Shown here piece by piece: positions 55,647 through 64,000 of a stretch of 64,000 nt of DNA. A model generated the notes under the pieces. It was not told the DNA's origin, did not search any database, and saw nothing but the letters and a program-made list of their open reading frames with translations. The DNA comes from Shewanella corallii. Its GTDB lineage: Bacteria > Pseudomonadota > Gammaproteobacteria > Enterobacterales > Shewanellaceae. The stretch is from assembly GCF_023349125.1 (NCBI RefSeq), contig NZ_JAKIKT010000006.1, positions 124,001 to 188,000 on the forward strand, written 5' to 3'. Numbering within the stretch: position 1 is the first letter of the stretch; each line of letters opens with the position of its first letter. The translations under genes were made by a program, and so were the position numbers.

Positions 55647-55865
55647 ATGAATCTCGTGTTGCTGTTTAAAATTCTGTTAGTGCTCTTATTACTCTTTGTC
55701 CTGTTCAACCTGGGACGGGCACTTTTCATTATGCTCAGAGGTGACAGTCAGCAATCCATGAGTCAGTTTCTTGGTCGCCGGGTACTGTTTTCAGCTCTGA
55801 TAATTATCCTGCTGTTGATCGCATTGGGCAGCGGATTGGTTACTCCAAATCCGCGCCCTTACTAG
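55647..55865 (+). CDS. DUF2909 family small membrane protein
   Basis: The ATG at 55647 follows AAGGA; product 72 aa with two hydrophobic helices (VLLFKILLVLLLLFVLFNLGRALFIML and VLFSALIIILLLIALGSGLV). The family is a small twin-helix protein found beside cytochrome c oxidase genes in gamma-proteobacteria; its role is unknown. It is transcribed against the rest of the oxidase cluster, ending three bases from the convergent coxC stop codon. Confidence 0.85.
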   Translation: MNLVLLFKILLVLLLLFVLFNLGRALFIMLRGDSQQSMSQFLGRRVLFSALIIILLLIALGSGLVTPNPRPY

Positions 55866-55867
55866 CG

Positions 55868-56743
55868 TTACAGGATGTAGACGAATACAAACAGGCACAG
55901 CCATACCACATCGACAAAGTGCCAGTACCAACTGCCTGCCTGGAACGCAAATTGGTGCTCAGGGGTAAAGTGTCCCTTGAGTACTCTCATCAGCAGTACA
56001 ATCAGGAATACCGCTCCCAGCGTCACGTGCATGCCGTGGAAACCGGTAAGCAGGAAGAAGGTGTTGCCATAGATACCTGAATCCAGACGTAGCCCCATAT
56101 CCTGATAAGCGAACTTGTATTCGTAGACCTGACCGACCAGGAAGGCCAGACCCAAGGCTATGGTAATTGCCAGCCAGAATTTGAGCGGGCCGCGCTTACC
56201 TTTTTCCAGACTGGTGTGGGCGAAGTGCAGTGTTACTGAAGAGATCACCAGAAGTATGGTGTTCATCAATGGTAATCCCTGCCAACCCATGGCTTCAGTT
56301 TCTGTCCCACCAGGTGTCTTAATCAGCGGCCAGAAGGCTTCAAAAGTCGGCCAGAGAATCTCGTGAGTCATGGCGTTATTGGAAGCTCCCCCAAGCCAGG
56401 GCACTGAGAATTGTCTGGCGTAGAGCAAGGCTCCAAAAAAGGCCACAAAGAACATAATTTCAGAGACGATAAACCAGCTCATCCCCTGTCTGAAGGATCT
56501 GTCCATTTGTGCAGAGTAAAGGCCCTGCATCGACTCATCGATAACATTTCGGAACCAGCCAATCAGCATAAATAAGATTACACAGATGCCGGCGAGCAAT
56601 ACGTAACCGCCTACACCGCCACCCGTTTCCAGCTGAGATACAAAAGTGCCTGCACCCCAGGCAATTAAAAACAGACCTATCGCGCCGACAATGGGCCAGG
56701 CACTTTGGGCCGGTACATAGTAGGCTTCATGTTTGGTTGTCAT
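55868..56743 (-). CDS. coxC: Cytochrome c oxidase subunit III
   Basis: The product is 291 aa with seven predicted helices. WPIVGAIGLFLIAWG opens it, and QGMSWFIVSEIMFFVAFFGALLYAR, TGFHGMHVTLGAVFLIVLLMRV and the final FQAGSWYWHFVDVVWLCLFVFVYIL are strongly conserved subunit III blocks. It stabilises the oxidase and guards proton flow. Its ATG overlaps the ctaG stop by four bases. Confidence 0.97.
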   Translation of the reverse strand: MTTKHEAYYVPAQSAWPIVGAIGLFLIAWGAGTFVSQLETGGGVGGYVLLAGICVILFMLIGWFRNVIDESMQGLYSAQMDRSFRQGMSWFIVSEIMFFVAFFGALLYARQFSVPWLGGASNNAMTHEILWPTFEAFWPLIKTPGGTETEAMGWQGLPLMNTILLVISSVTLHFAHTSLEKGKRGPLKFWLAITIALGLAFLVGQVYEYKFAYQDMGLRLDSGIYGNTFFLLTGFHGMHVTLGAVFLIVLLMRVLKGHFTPEHQFAFQAGSWYWHFVDVVWLCLFVFVYIL

Positions 56744-57387
56744 CTAGCGACTCCTTGCTCTGCATTCCCGCCGCCCAAGGAGTATCGGGCGGTGAAATCA
56801 GAATGCTTGGTTGTCTTTTGGTTATCTTGTTTCACCTGCTCACTCCCCCCTGTACTGTCCATCTGGACAGTAATATCAAACAGGGTGTATGAGAGAGTCA
56901 GGGTGTTGATTTCTTCTGGCAGGTCGGGGTCAACATAAAAAATCAGAGGCAACTCCGCACTGGCATGGGCCATCAGGGTTTGTTGGTTAAAACAGAAGCA
57001 CTCTGTCTTATTGAAATAGGCGGCCCCGGTTCCCGGAGAAACAGAGGGGATAGCCTGACCTACCATAGTGGCGCCGGTATTATTGGTTGCCAGAAACTTG
57101 GTCCTGATAAGTTCACCGGGATGAACCTGCATACGTTTGACCTCGGGCCCAAATTCCCAGGGCATTTTTCCCGGGACCATGGCCACAAACTCCACTGACA
57201 CCAGACGACTGGTGTCTACCTCCATGGGCTTGTAGGTAACGGCAGTTTCATTGGTTTTGCCATTGATCCCCAATGCATCACACAGGACGTCATACAGGGG
57301 GACCAGCGCAAAACCAAAGCCGAACATGCCTACTGCACCCAGCAGCAACAAACCTATCAGCTTTCGATTTTGCGTTGACTGACTCAT
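56740..57387 (-). CDS. ctaG: Cytochrome c oxidase assembly protein CtaG (Cox11)
   Basis: The product is 215 aa with one N-terminal membrane helix (LIGLLLLGAVGMFGFGFALVPLYDVLC). The copper-binding motif CFCFNQQTL lies near residue 125 and a Cys next to the helix (DVLCDALG) is also conserved. Cox11/CtaG inserts CuB into subunit I from the periplasmic face. The gene starts two bases after the coxA stop codon on the same strand. Confidence 0.96.
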   Translation of the reverse strand: MSQSTQNRKLIGLLLLGAVGMFGFGFALVPLYDVLCDALGINGKTNETAVTYKPMEVDTSRLVSVEFVAMVPGKMPWEFGPEVKRMQVHPGELIRTKFLATNNTGATMVGQAIPSVSPGTGAAYFNKTECFCFNQQTLMAHASAELPLIFYVDPDLPEEINTLTLSYTLFDITVQMDSTGGSEQVKQDNQKTTKHSDFTARYSLGGGNAEQGVAR

Positions 57388-57389
57388 GA

Positions 57390-59000
57390 TTACTTCACCT
57401 CAGGTGGCGTGCTGAAAGTGTGGTAAGGAGCTGGACTTGGGACTTCCCATTCCAGGCCTTCAGCGCCTTCCCAGGGCTTGGCTTCCGCTGCTTCACCGCC
57501 TCTGATGCACTTAATCACTACTGCCAGGAACAGCAGTTGCGACAGACCAAAGGCGAAGCCACCAATGGACACAATCTGGTTGATGTCGGCGAACTGCAGT
57601 GCGTAGTCAGGAATACGTCTTGGCATACCGGCCAAACCGACAAAGTGCATAGGGAAGAAGAGCACGTTCACTGAAATGAGCGAACACCAGAAGTGCCACT
57701 TGGACAGGGTGTCGTTATACATATGCCCGGTCCACTTTGGCAGCCAGTAGTATGCGGCCGCCATAATGGAGAACACGGCACCTGATACCAGTACATAGTG
57801 GAAGTGAGCGACCACAAAATAGGTGTCGTGATACTGGAAATCAGCAGGCGTGATAGCCAGCATCAGGCCTGAGAATCCACCAATGGTGAACAGGATAATA
57901 AAGGCCAGCGAGAACAACATTGGGGTTTCGAAGGTCAAAGCACCCCGCCACATAGTGGCTACCCAGTTAAAGATCTTCACCCCTGTAGGCACTGCAATCA
58001 GCATGGTGCAGTACATAAAGAAGAGTTCTCCGGCCAGGGGCATACCTGTGGTGAACATATGATGCGCCCACACCAGGAAGGAGAGAATCGCAATACTTGC
58101 GGTGGCGTATACCATTGAGGAGTAGCCAAACAGCTTTTTACGGCTGAATGCAGGCACAATGGAGGAGACGATCCCGAATGAAGGCAGGATCATGATGTAC
58201 ACCTCAGGGTGACCGAAGAACCAGAATATATGCTGGAACATCACAGGGTCACCACCACCGGCAGCATCAAAGAAGCTGGTGGCAAAGTACTTGTCTGTCA
58301 GCACCATAGTAACCACACCTGCCAGCACCGGCATCACCATAATCAACAGGAATGCGGTGATCAGCCAGGTCCATACGAACAGCGGCAGTTTCATCCAGGT
58401 CATACCCGGTGCGCGCATATTGACTATGGTAACGATAACGTTGATGGCACCCATGATGGAGCTGATACCCATGATGTGTACTGAGAACACAAACAGGGCG
58501 GTAGAGTCAGGGCCATAAGTGGTTGAAAGTGGAGCGTAGAAAGTCCAACCGAAGTTAGGGCCGCCACCTTCCATAAACAGCGAGCTGAGCAGGATAAAGA
58601 AGGCGAATGGCAGGATCCAGAAGCTCCAGTTATTCATCCTTGGCAGCGCCATGTCCGGCGCACCAATCATCAAGGGGATCATCCAGTTGGCCAGACCGGT
58701 AAATGCCGGCATTACTGCGCCGAATACCATAATCAGGCCGTGCACTGTGGTCATCTGGTTAAAGAAGTTGGGGTCAACCAACTGCAAACCAGGCTGGAAC
58801 AGCTCTGCCCTGATCACCAGTGCCATCGCACCGCCAATCAGGAACATAATGAAACTGAACCAAAGGTAAAGCGTACCGATATCTTTATGGTTGGTAGTGA
58901 GTATCCAACGCATTATGCCTTTTGGTGGCCCATCATGATGGTGATCGTCATGGGAGACCGGATCCAACGTGGCATCTGTGTCTTGTGTAGTGGTGTTCAT
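57390..59000 (-). CDS. coxA: Cytochrome c oxidase subunit I (aa3/caa3-type)
   Basis: The product is 536 aa with 12 membrane helices. Heme and CuB ligands lie in TTVHGLIMVFGAVMP (low-spin heme His), HIFWFFGHPEVYIMILP (CuB His with cross-linked Tyr), AHHMF and HFHYVLVSGAVF. GHPEVY and the D-channel segment NWMIPLMIGAPDMALPRMNN mark an A-family oxidase. It reduces O2 to water with proton pumping. It is the second gene after coxB, spaced 15 bp. Confidence 0.98.
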   Translation of the reverse strand: MNTTTQDTDATLDPVSHDDHHHDGPPKGIMRWILTTNHKDIGTLYLWFSFIMFLIGGAMALVIRAELFQPGLQLVDPNFFNQMTTVHGLIMVFGAVMPAFTGLANWMIPLMIGAPDMALPRMNNWSFWILPFAFFILLSSLFMEGGGPNFGWTFYAPLSTTYGPDSTALFVFSVHIMGISSIMGAINVIVTIVNMRAPGMTWMKLPLFVWTWLITAFLLIMVMPVLAGVVTMVLTDKYFATSFFDAAGGGDPVMFQHIFWFFGHPEVYIMILPSFGIVSSIVPAFSRKKLFGYSSMVYATASIAILSFLVWAHHMFTTGMPLAGELFFMYCTMLIAVPTGVKIFNWVATMWRGALTFETPMLFSLAFIILFTIGGFSGLMLAITPADFQYHDTYFVVAHFHYVLVSGAVFSIMAAAYYWLPKWTGHMYNDTLSKWHFWCSLISVNVLFFPMHFVGLAGMPRRIPDYALQFADINQIVSIGGFAFGLSQLLFLAVVIKCIRGGEAAEAKPWEGAEGLEWEVPSPAPYHTFSTPPEVK

Positions 59001-59015
59001 CTATCTGTCTCCCCG

Positions 59016-60134
59016 TTATTTTTCGAAGTTGCTGACATCAGCAGCTTGAACTACATCGCCGGTGTCATTACCCCAGGCATTACGCTCATAGGTAACAACT
59101 GCGGCAATTTCCTGCGCTGTCAGCTGCTTGGCAAAGGCCTGCATGGCTGTGCCTGGCTTACCATTGATCACTATGTCAAGGTGGTCACCGACAGGGCCCT
59201 GAATAATCGGGCTCTTAAGCAGTCCGGGGAAGACACCGGGAAGACCGGCACCATTAGGTTGATGACAGGCGGCGCAACGAGCCATATAAACCTGTTCGCC
59301 CTGAGCCATGAGTTCGTCCATGGTCAGAGTTTGTGACAGAGAAGCTTCAGCCTGAGCTGCGGCTTCAGTGGCAGCCTGCTTCTGGCCTGCAATCCAGGCG
59401 TCAAATTCGGCTTCAGGCATAGCTTCTACCACAATTGGCATAAAGCCATGGTCTTTACCGCAAAGCTCGGCGCATTGACCCCGGTAAGTCCCGGGTTTAT
59501 CAATCTTGGTCCAGGCTTCGTTGATAAAACCTGGGTTGGCGTCCTTTTTCACCGCAAAAGCAGGTACCCACCAGGAGTGAATCACATCTTCAGAGGTTAC
59601 AAGGAAGCGCACTTTCTTATTGATGGGTAACACCAGCGGCTTGTCGACTTCGAGCAGATAGTTGGCATCCTTGGGCGCCTTATTATCTATCTGGTCTCTG
59701 GGAGTCGACAGAATCGAGAAGAACTCAATCTCCTCGTTGAAGTATTTGTAGTGCCACTTCCATTGCGAACCTGTCACCATCACAGTGATATCGGCATCGG
59801 AAGTGTCTTCCATGGCAATCAGGGTACTGGTGGCGGGAACCGCCATACCAACCAGGATAAGGAATGGGATCAGCGTCCAGATAATTTCAACTTTGGTGCT
59901 TTCGTGAAATTGCGCCGGAACAGCGCCTTTGGACTTACGGTGATTGAGCATGGAGTAAAACATTAATCCAAACACAATCAGACCGATGACACAGCAAATA
60001 AGTAGAATAGTCATATGCAGGTCATAGACCTGATTACTTATTTCTGTGACCCCCTGGGTCATGTTGAGCGGCAATTCCGATGCCGCCAAAGTGGGAGAAA
60101 AAATCCCCACCAATAAATACAGCCAATGCTTCAA
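59016..60134 (-). CDS. coxB: Cytochrome c oxidase subunit II with fused cytochrome c domain
   Basis: The product is 372 aa: a signal peptide, two membrane helices (about 42-62 and 85-103), the CuA cupredoxin domain with His187, Cys221, Glu223, Cys225, His229 and Met232, and a C-terminal class I cytochrome c domain with CAACH at 287-291 and axial Met in GKPGTAMQAF. This fusion defines a caa3-type oxidase in which the fused haem accepts electrons for CuA. An Ala/Glu-rich linker joins the two domains. It is the first gene of the oxidase operon. Confidence 0.97.
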   Translation of the reverse strand: MKHWLYLLVGIFSPTLAASELPLNMTQGVTEISNQVYDLHMTILLICCVIGLIVFGLMFYSMLNHRKSKGAVPAQFHESTKVEIIWTLIPFLILVGMAVPATSTLIAMEDTSDADITVMVTGSQWKWHYKYFNEEIEFFSILSTPRDQIDNKAPKDANYLLEVDKPLVLPINKKVRFLVTSEDVIHSWWVPAFAVKKDANPGFINEAWTKIDKPGTYRGQCAELCGKDHGFMPIVVEAMPEAEFDAWIAGQKQAATEAAAQAEASLSQTLTMDELMAQGEQVYMARCAACHQPNGAGLPGVFPGLLKSPIIQGPVGDHLDIVINGKPGTAMQAFAKQLTAQEIAAVVTYERNAWGNDTGDVVQAADVSNFEK

Positions 60135-60464
60135 AAGACATCTCCTCTGTATAATTGCAATCGCAACTACAAAGAAGAGTCACACAGTAAATCTCTGCTC
60201 TATGTTAACTCTTCGGTTCCCACAATAAGCAACGAGACTGCAAGTGTATTCGGTGCGGCTTTTTGCCTTATATCACCGACTGCAAACAACACACTAATCG
60301 CTGTACGTCCGACTATTTATTCTGGCACCAACTTCTTCCGGTCAGTTTTTTTGAGGAGAGTAGTTGGGCAGAAAACTTTGCCCTTTAAATTTACATTACT
60401 TGCTGAGTAAATATTGATCAAGCTCAAGGCGCAAATGAAATTTCTTGGGTGAATATAAACAGTT
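60135..60464. other. Upstream region of the cox operon
   Basis: These 330 bp between coxB and the sulA terminator should carry the oxidase promoter. The open frames here have no coding character. I see no convincing operator. Confidence 0.5.
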
Positions 60465-60484
60465 AAGCCCCGGACTCGGGGCTT
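60465..60484 (-). terminator. Hairpin downstream of sulA
   Basis: AAGCCCC and GGGGCTT form a perfect seven-base stem across six bases, 26 bp past the sulA stop; the following T-run is weak. Confidence 0.6.
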
Positions 60485-60509
60485 GGTAGGATAAGTTTGC
60501 TACTAAAGA

Positions 60510-61007
60510 TCAGTGGAAGCTGTGCAGATTCAGGCTTGCCGGAGAGCAGTTTGTTATGCGTGGCTCATGGCTGGCATGTGAGTGAGTATTTACATCCTCA
60601 ATTAACCAACCCGTTGCACGGGCACTTTTTGCGACCAACTGCAATCGTCTGTGATCCCTGGCATCCAGGGGCGCGGACCAGGTAATTACAGCACTGGACG
60701 TACCACTTGTTAGTGCTCTCTCCATCGCCCAAAGTGTCTCGACTTCATCGCGGGTGCGCACCAGCAGGATTCTGTCCATTCGAACACCAGCCTGGGCCAG
60801 CAGACGCTTATATTCAAACTTAGGGGCGTTAATCAGAACCACCCAGCGACCCTGCTGACTCAGTTGAGCCAGTTGAGGTGCACAGGACTGCAATTCCTGC
60901 AGACCGGAATTATCACTCTGCAGAGTGTGTATTAGACCGGCCTGTGAGGTTGAGCTTGATTGCCACAATCCAGGGTGACGTGGTGCGATTCCCATTAACT
61001 TGTTCAT
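60510..61007 (-). CDS. sulA: SOS-induced cell division inhibitor SulA
   Basis: The ATG at 61007 overlaps the lexA stop as ATGA and is preferred to the TTG two codons earlier; product 165 aa. The SulA core is visible: [25 protein letters not shown], the [17 protein letters not shown] segment and [15 protein letters not shown]. SulA binds FtsZ and blocks septation during DNA damage. Here it is part of a lexA-sulA operon rather than a separate LexA-controlled gene as in E. coli, so its induction follows the lexA promoter. Confidence 0.9.
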   Translation of the reverse strand: MNKLMGIAPRHPGLWQSSSTSQAGLIHTLQSDNSGLQELQSCAPQLAQLSQQGRWVVLINAPKFEYKRLLAQAGVRMDRILLVRTRDEVETLWAMERALTSGTSSAVITWSAPLDARDHRRLQLVAKSARATGWLIEDVNTHSHASHEPRITNCSPASLNLHSFH

Positions 61008-61624
61008 AGCCAATCTCCGTTACGAATCACCCCAACTGCCAGGCCTTCAATTGTCAGCTGTTGGCAGGTTAAATCGACCTTGATGGGGTTGTATGCTTCA
61101 TTTTCGGCGTGCAGATAAACCACATTGCCTTTTTTCTCGAAGCGTTTAACTGTGACGTCATCCTCTACACGGGCGACAACAACCTGTCCGTTACGGGCGT
61201 CCTGAACTTTATGTACTGCCAGCAGATCGCCTTCGAGAATACCAATATCTTTCATACTGTCGCCGCGAACACGCAGTAGAAAGTCCGCTGCGGGGCGGAA
61301 CATGGCGGGATCAACCTGATAGTAGTTCTCGACATGTTGCTGGGCGAGGATAGGCTCACCTGCGGCGACCTGGCCGATTAGCGGCAGACCGGCATCATCA
61401 TTTTGGGCTTCTTCATGGGGAAGGCGGATCCCCCGGGAGGTGCCTGGCATGATCTCGATATAGCCTTTCTTGGCCAGCGCCTTGAGATGTTCTTCTGCAG
61501 CATTGGCGCTGCGGAACCCCAGTGTTGAAGCAATTTCAGCACGGGTAGGTGGCATGCCGGTATCGGCAATGTTGCGTTTAATCAGCTCAAGGATTTCAGC
61601 TTGGCGCGGCGTCAGCGGTCTCAT
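61004..61624 (-). CDS. lexA: SOS repressor LexA
   Basis: The product is 206 aa. The winged helix-turn-helix covers residues 1-70 ([26 protein letters not shown]). The self-cleavage site is Ala88-Gly89 (QVAAGEP) and the catalytic pair is Ser123 ([10 protein letters not shown]) and Lys160 (VTVKRFEK). RecA filaments trigger the cleavage. Two LexA boxes lie just upstream of its start, so it represses itself and the sulA gene that follows with a four-base overlap. Confidence 0.98.
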   Translation of the reverse strand: MRPLTPRQAEILELIKRNIADTGMPPTRAEIASTLGFRSANAAEEHLKALAKKGYIEIMPGTSRGIRLPHEEAQNDDAGLPLIGQVAAGEPILAQQHVENYYQVDPAMFRPAADFLLRVRGDSMKDIGILEGDLLAVHKVQDARNGQVVVARVEDDVTVKRFEKKGNVVYLHAENEAYNPIKVDLTCQQLTIEGLAVGVIRNGDWL

Positions 61625-61632
61625 GTCAGTCC

Positions 61633-61648
61633 CTGTTTTTTCATACAG
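61633..61648. promoter_or_regulatory. LexA box 2 (proximal) upstream of lexA
   Basis: CTGT-N8-ACAG spacing exactly matches the SOS box core. It lies nine bases from the lexA start codon, next to a second box. Confidence 0.8.
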
Positions 61649-61651
61649 TAC

Positions 61652-61667
61652 CTGTCAGTATATACAG
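61652..61667. promoter_or_regulatory. LexA box 1 (distal) upstream of lexA
   Basis: CTGT-CAGTATAT-ACAG keeps the CTGT-N8-ACAG form with an AT-rich centre, close to the E. coli consensus. The two boxes are 19 bp apart, as in E. coli lexA. Confidence 0.9.
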
Positions 61668-61781
61668 TATTTTATACAGTGCAAGTATTGTTCAACTACT
61701 GTCTGATACTGTCCGTGGCACAACTCCTGTTATGTCTGATATTCTATGTGCAATTCAATGTGATGTAGATTGCAGCAAATA

Positions 61782-64000
61782 ATGTCCAAACAAGACTCTT
61801 TTTGGTTGAAGTCCCTGAGATGGATTCAGGATAAACTTGTCCATACCATTACCGTGCCACAGCACCCTTTTGAGGATCTGAACCTGGATCCAGAACGCCC
61901 TGTGGTTTATGTCCTTAAGACTGCTTCTTTCAGCGATATGAACGTGTTGCTGAATATCAGTCAGGAGTTGGGGTTACCAAATCCCAATGAACCTTTGCAC
62001 CTGAAAGGTCGCACGATTCCCCGTGTGGTTTGCCTTGAGGGAGCCAAGCCCTTGTTTGGTCAAAGAGCGGGTAACGAGCCTTTCCTGGAAGCCTTTACCC
62101 AACTGCTTGAGCTGCACCGTCAGGACAGTGAGCTGGATGTTCAGCTGGTGCCTGTCAGTCTGTTTTGGGGACGGACGCCGGGCAAAGATGACGACACTAT
62201 GAAGGCGGCAGTGCTGGAGCGTGAAGATCCAAGCTGGCTTCGTAAGGCCCTGATGATTTTGTTCCTGGGACGACACAACTTTATTCAGTTTTCCAATGCT
62301 GTGTCACTGCGCTATATGGCAGAAGAACACGGCACAGACCATTCCATCGCCCATAAGCTGGCCCGTGTAGCCCGGGTTCACTTCCGTCGTCAGCGCAAGG
62401 TGATGACAGGACCGGCTTTGCCTAATCGTCAGAACCTATTCCATTCACTGTTGAACTCAGAGAATGTGCAGCGCGCCATCGCAGAAGAAGCCAGTTCCAA
62501 ACAGATTTCAGAATCTGAAGCCAAGGCCCGTGCCATTGAGTATATGGATGAGATTGCAGCTGATTACTCAGACTCTCTGGTTCGTATTGCGGAGCGCACC
62601 CTTACCTGGCTCTGGAACAAGCTTTATAAAGGGATTAACATCCGCGGCGCCGAGCAGATCCGCCAGTTACATCACGACGGCCATGAGATTGTGTATGTGC
62701 CCTGTCACCGCAGTCATATGGACTACCTGCTGCTCTCATATATTCTCTACTTCCAGGGCATGGTGCCCCCGCATATTGCTGCGGGTATCAACCTGAACTT
62801 CTGGCCTGCAGGCCCCATGTTCCGTCGTGGCGGCGCTTTCTTTATCCGTCGCAGCTTCAATGGCAACAAACTCTACACTGCTGTATTCCGCGAATATCTT
62901 GATCAGCTGTTCGCCAAAGGCTATTCAGTTGAGTATTTCACCGAAGGTGGACGTTCGCGTACCGGTCGTTTGCTTGTACCAAAAACAGGTATGTTGGCGA
63001 TGACAGTCAACAGTGTGCTGCGAGGTATTGAGCGTCCGGTGACTTTGGTACCTGTCTATCTTGGCTATGACCATGTGATGGAAGTAGCGACTTACCACAA
63101 AGAGTTAAGCGGTAAGAAAAAGGAAAAAGAGTCTGTTTGGCAGGTGTTCGGTGCGATTCGTAAGCTGGGTAACTTTGGTCAGGGTTATGTGAACTTTGGT
63201 CAGCCCATTACGCTGCAGAGCTTCCTGACAGAAAATGTCGAAGATTGGCGTGAGCAGGTCAGTAAAGACCCTGAAAGCAAGCCAAACTGGCTGACCCCTG
63301 TGGTGAATCAGTTGGCTAATCGTGTGATGACCAATATTAATGATGCCGCTGCAGCGAGTGCTGTGACTCTCAACAGTGCAGTGCTGTTGGCTGCCGAGCA
63401 GAACGCGCTGGAAAGAAGCCAGCTTGAGAAACAGTTGGATCTGTATCTTAAACTACTCAAGGAAGTTCCCTACACCAGCTATATGTCTGTGGTAGAGGGG
63501 GACGGCGCGTCTTTGGTTGATCAGGGATTGGAGTTGAACAAGCTGGTACAGGAAGCGGACGCGCTGGGTACTATTATCCGCCTTGACCCGCTACAGACCC
63601 TGTCAATGACCTATTACCGCAACAACATTATTCACCTTTTGATTGTTCCGGCCCTGATAGCCAACTGCCTGACCCGTTATGAGCATTGCTCTCGTGAGCT
63701 GGTGCATCAGGTAGCCCGGGAGTTTTATCCTTTACTGGAAGCTGAACTCTTTATGGGCATCGAGGATCTACCCGGCTATGTAGATCAGCTGTTAGCTCAG
63801 TTCCATGAAGAGCAACTGATCTCAGGTGAAGACACCTATACCGTCAATCAGGACAAGAGTCATATGCTGTTCCTGCTTAGCGGGCTGATCAGTGAAACCA
63901 TGCAGCGTTATGCCATCATCTTTAACCTGCTGGCGGCGCGCCCGAATATAGAACGGTCTGAGCTGGAAGCTGACAGCCACCTGTTGGCGAAGCGCCTGGG
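61782..64000 (+). CDS. plsB: Glycerol-3-phosphate acyltransferase PlsB, 3'-truncated by window edge
   Basis: The frame opens with ATG at 61782 ([20 protein letters not shown]) and stays open to the window end, giving 739 codons of the usual ~807. The acyltransferase motifs are present: HRSHMD with His309 and Asp314, [19 protein letters not shown], and [10 protein letters not shown]. The enzyme transfers an acyl group from acyl-ACP or acyl-CoA to the sn-1 position of glycerol-3-phosphate, the first step of phospholipid synthesis, at the inner membrane. It is divergent from lexA, as in other gamma-proteobacteria where plsB and lexA are neighbours. Confidence 0.97.
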   Translation, partial: MSKQDSFWLKSLRWIQDKLVHTITVPQHPFEDLNLDPERPVVYVLKTASFSDMNVLLNISQELGLPNPNEPLHLKGRTIPRVVCLEGAKPLFGQRAGNEPFLEAFTQLLELHRQDSELDVQLVPVSLFWGRTPGKDDDTMKAAVLEREDPSWLRKALMILFLGRHNFIQFSNAVSLRYMAEEHGTDHSIAHKLARVARVHFRRQRKVMTGPALPNRQNLFHSLLNSENVQRAIAEEASSKQISESEAKARAIEYMDEIAADYSDSLVRIAERTLTWLWNKLYKGINIRGAEQIRQLHHDGHEIVYVPCHRSHMDYLLLSYILYFQGMVPPHIAAGINLNFWPAGPMFRRGGAFFIRRSFNGNKLYTAVFREYLDQLFAKGYSVEYFTEGGRSRTGRLLVPKTGMLAMTVNSVLRGIERPVTLVPVYLGYDHVMEVATYHKELSGKKKEKESVWQVFGAIRKLGNFGQGYVNFGQPITLQSFLTENVEDWREQVSKDPESKPNWLTPVVNQLANRVMTNINDAAAASAVTLNSAVLLAAEQNALERSQLEKQLDLYLKLLKEVPYTSYMSVVEGDGASLVDQGLELNKLVQEADALGTIIRLDPLQTLSMTYYRNNIIHLLIVPALIANCLTRYEHCSRELVHQVAREFYPLLEAELFMGIEDLPGYVDQLLAQFHEEQLISGEDTYTVNQDKSHMLFLLSGLISETMQRYAIIFNLLAARPNIERSELEADSHLLAKRL

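Noticed and set aside
61664-61679. Third possible LexA box (ACAGTATTTTATACAG)
   Set aside because: The left half is not CTGT, so it fails the SOS box core even though the right half and AT-rich centre look similar.

Overview
The window looks like a chromosomal segment of a Shewanella species or a very close relative. This is inferred from gene content and order, not from a database search. The pointers are an outer-membrane OmcA/MtrC-type multiheme cytochrome lipoprotein next to a ToxR/CadC-like regulator, a plsB / lexA-sulA / caa3-type cytochrome oxidase neighbourhood, a TIGR02001 (TorF-like) porin, the bioH-comF-nfuA stretch with tex and greB, and ompR-envZ. Gene density is high and most genes are ordinary housekeeping or envelope functions. 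No rRNA, tRNA, insertion sequence, phage or CRISPR array is recognisable.

Layout. 1-5.4 kb: the 3' part of an FG-GAP/VCBS repeat protein, a hot-dog thioesterase, a GST-like protein with a LysR regulator, a Tag-family glycosylase and a porin. 5.8-10.1 kb: a two-gene RND efflux operon. 10.2-12.4 kb: an accessory island of small, AT-richer unknown genes, all on the + strand, separated by inverted repeats that resemble integron attC sites; one gene resembles the Imm22/DUF4284 immunity family. 12.4-20.2 kb: MarC, DUF1203 protein, YfcE, AbgT transporter, a DUF4124-SLT lytic transglycosylase, RlmJ and a membrane-tethered winged-helix regulator. 20.3-22.6 kb: the multiheme cytochrome. 22.9-29.1 kb: RsmJ, a peroxiredoxin, OmpR-EnvZ and an EmrAB-like pump. 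29.4-41.3 kb: arylsulfate sulfotransferase, amidohydrolase, GreB, Tex, a Gln-rich unknown, BioH, ComF, an M14 peptidase and NfuA. 41.3-43.8 kb: a MATE transporter and a polysaccharide deacetylase.

43.8-51.6 kb is a compact chemotaxis cluster transcribed on the minus strand (STAS protein, CheY, CheA, CheW, a triple-PAS chemoreceptor, CheR, CheB). The receptor ends in a W-x-x-F tail suited to tethering the adjacent CheR/CheB. 51.8-60.1 kb encodes a complete caa3-type cytochrome c oxidase with its assembly factors: subunits I-III, CtaG, SURF1, heme O and heme A synthases and SCO. Inside it sit an unknown membrane protein gene and a DUF2909 gene that runs against the operon. The window closes with the SOS pair lexA-sulA (two LexA boxes) and the 5' part of plsB.

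The observations most worth following are the attC-like cassette island (10.5-12.3 kb), the cytochrome with eleven canonical haem motifs plus one motif broken by a Cys-to-Gly codon (21.0 kb), and the chained mini-hairpin sequences filling intergenic gaps at 10.2, 14.7 and 17.8 kb.
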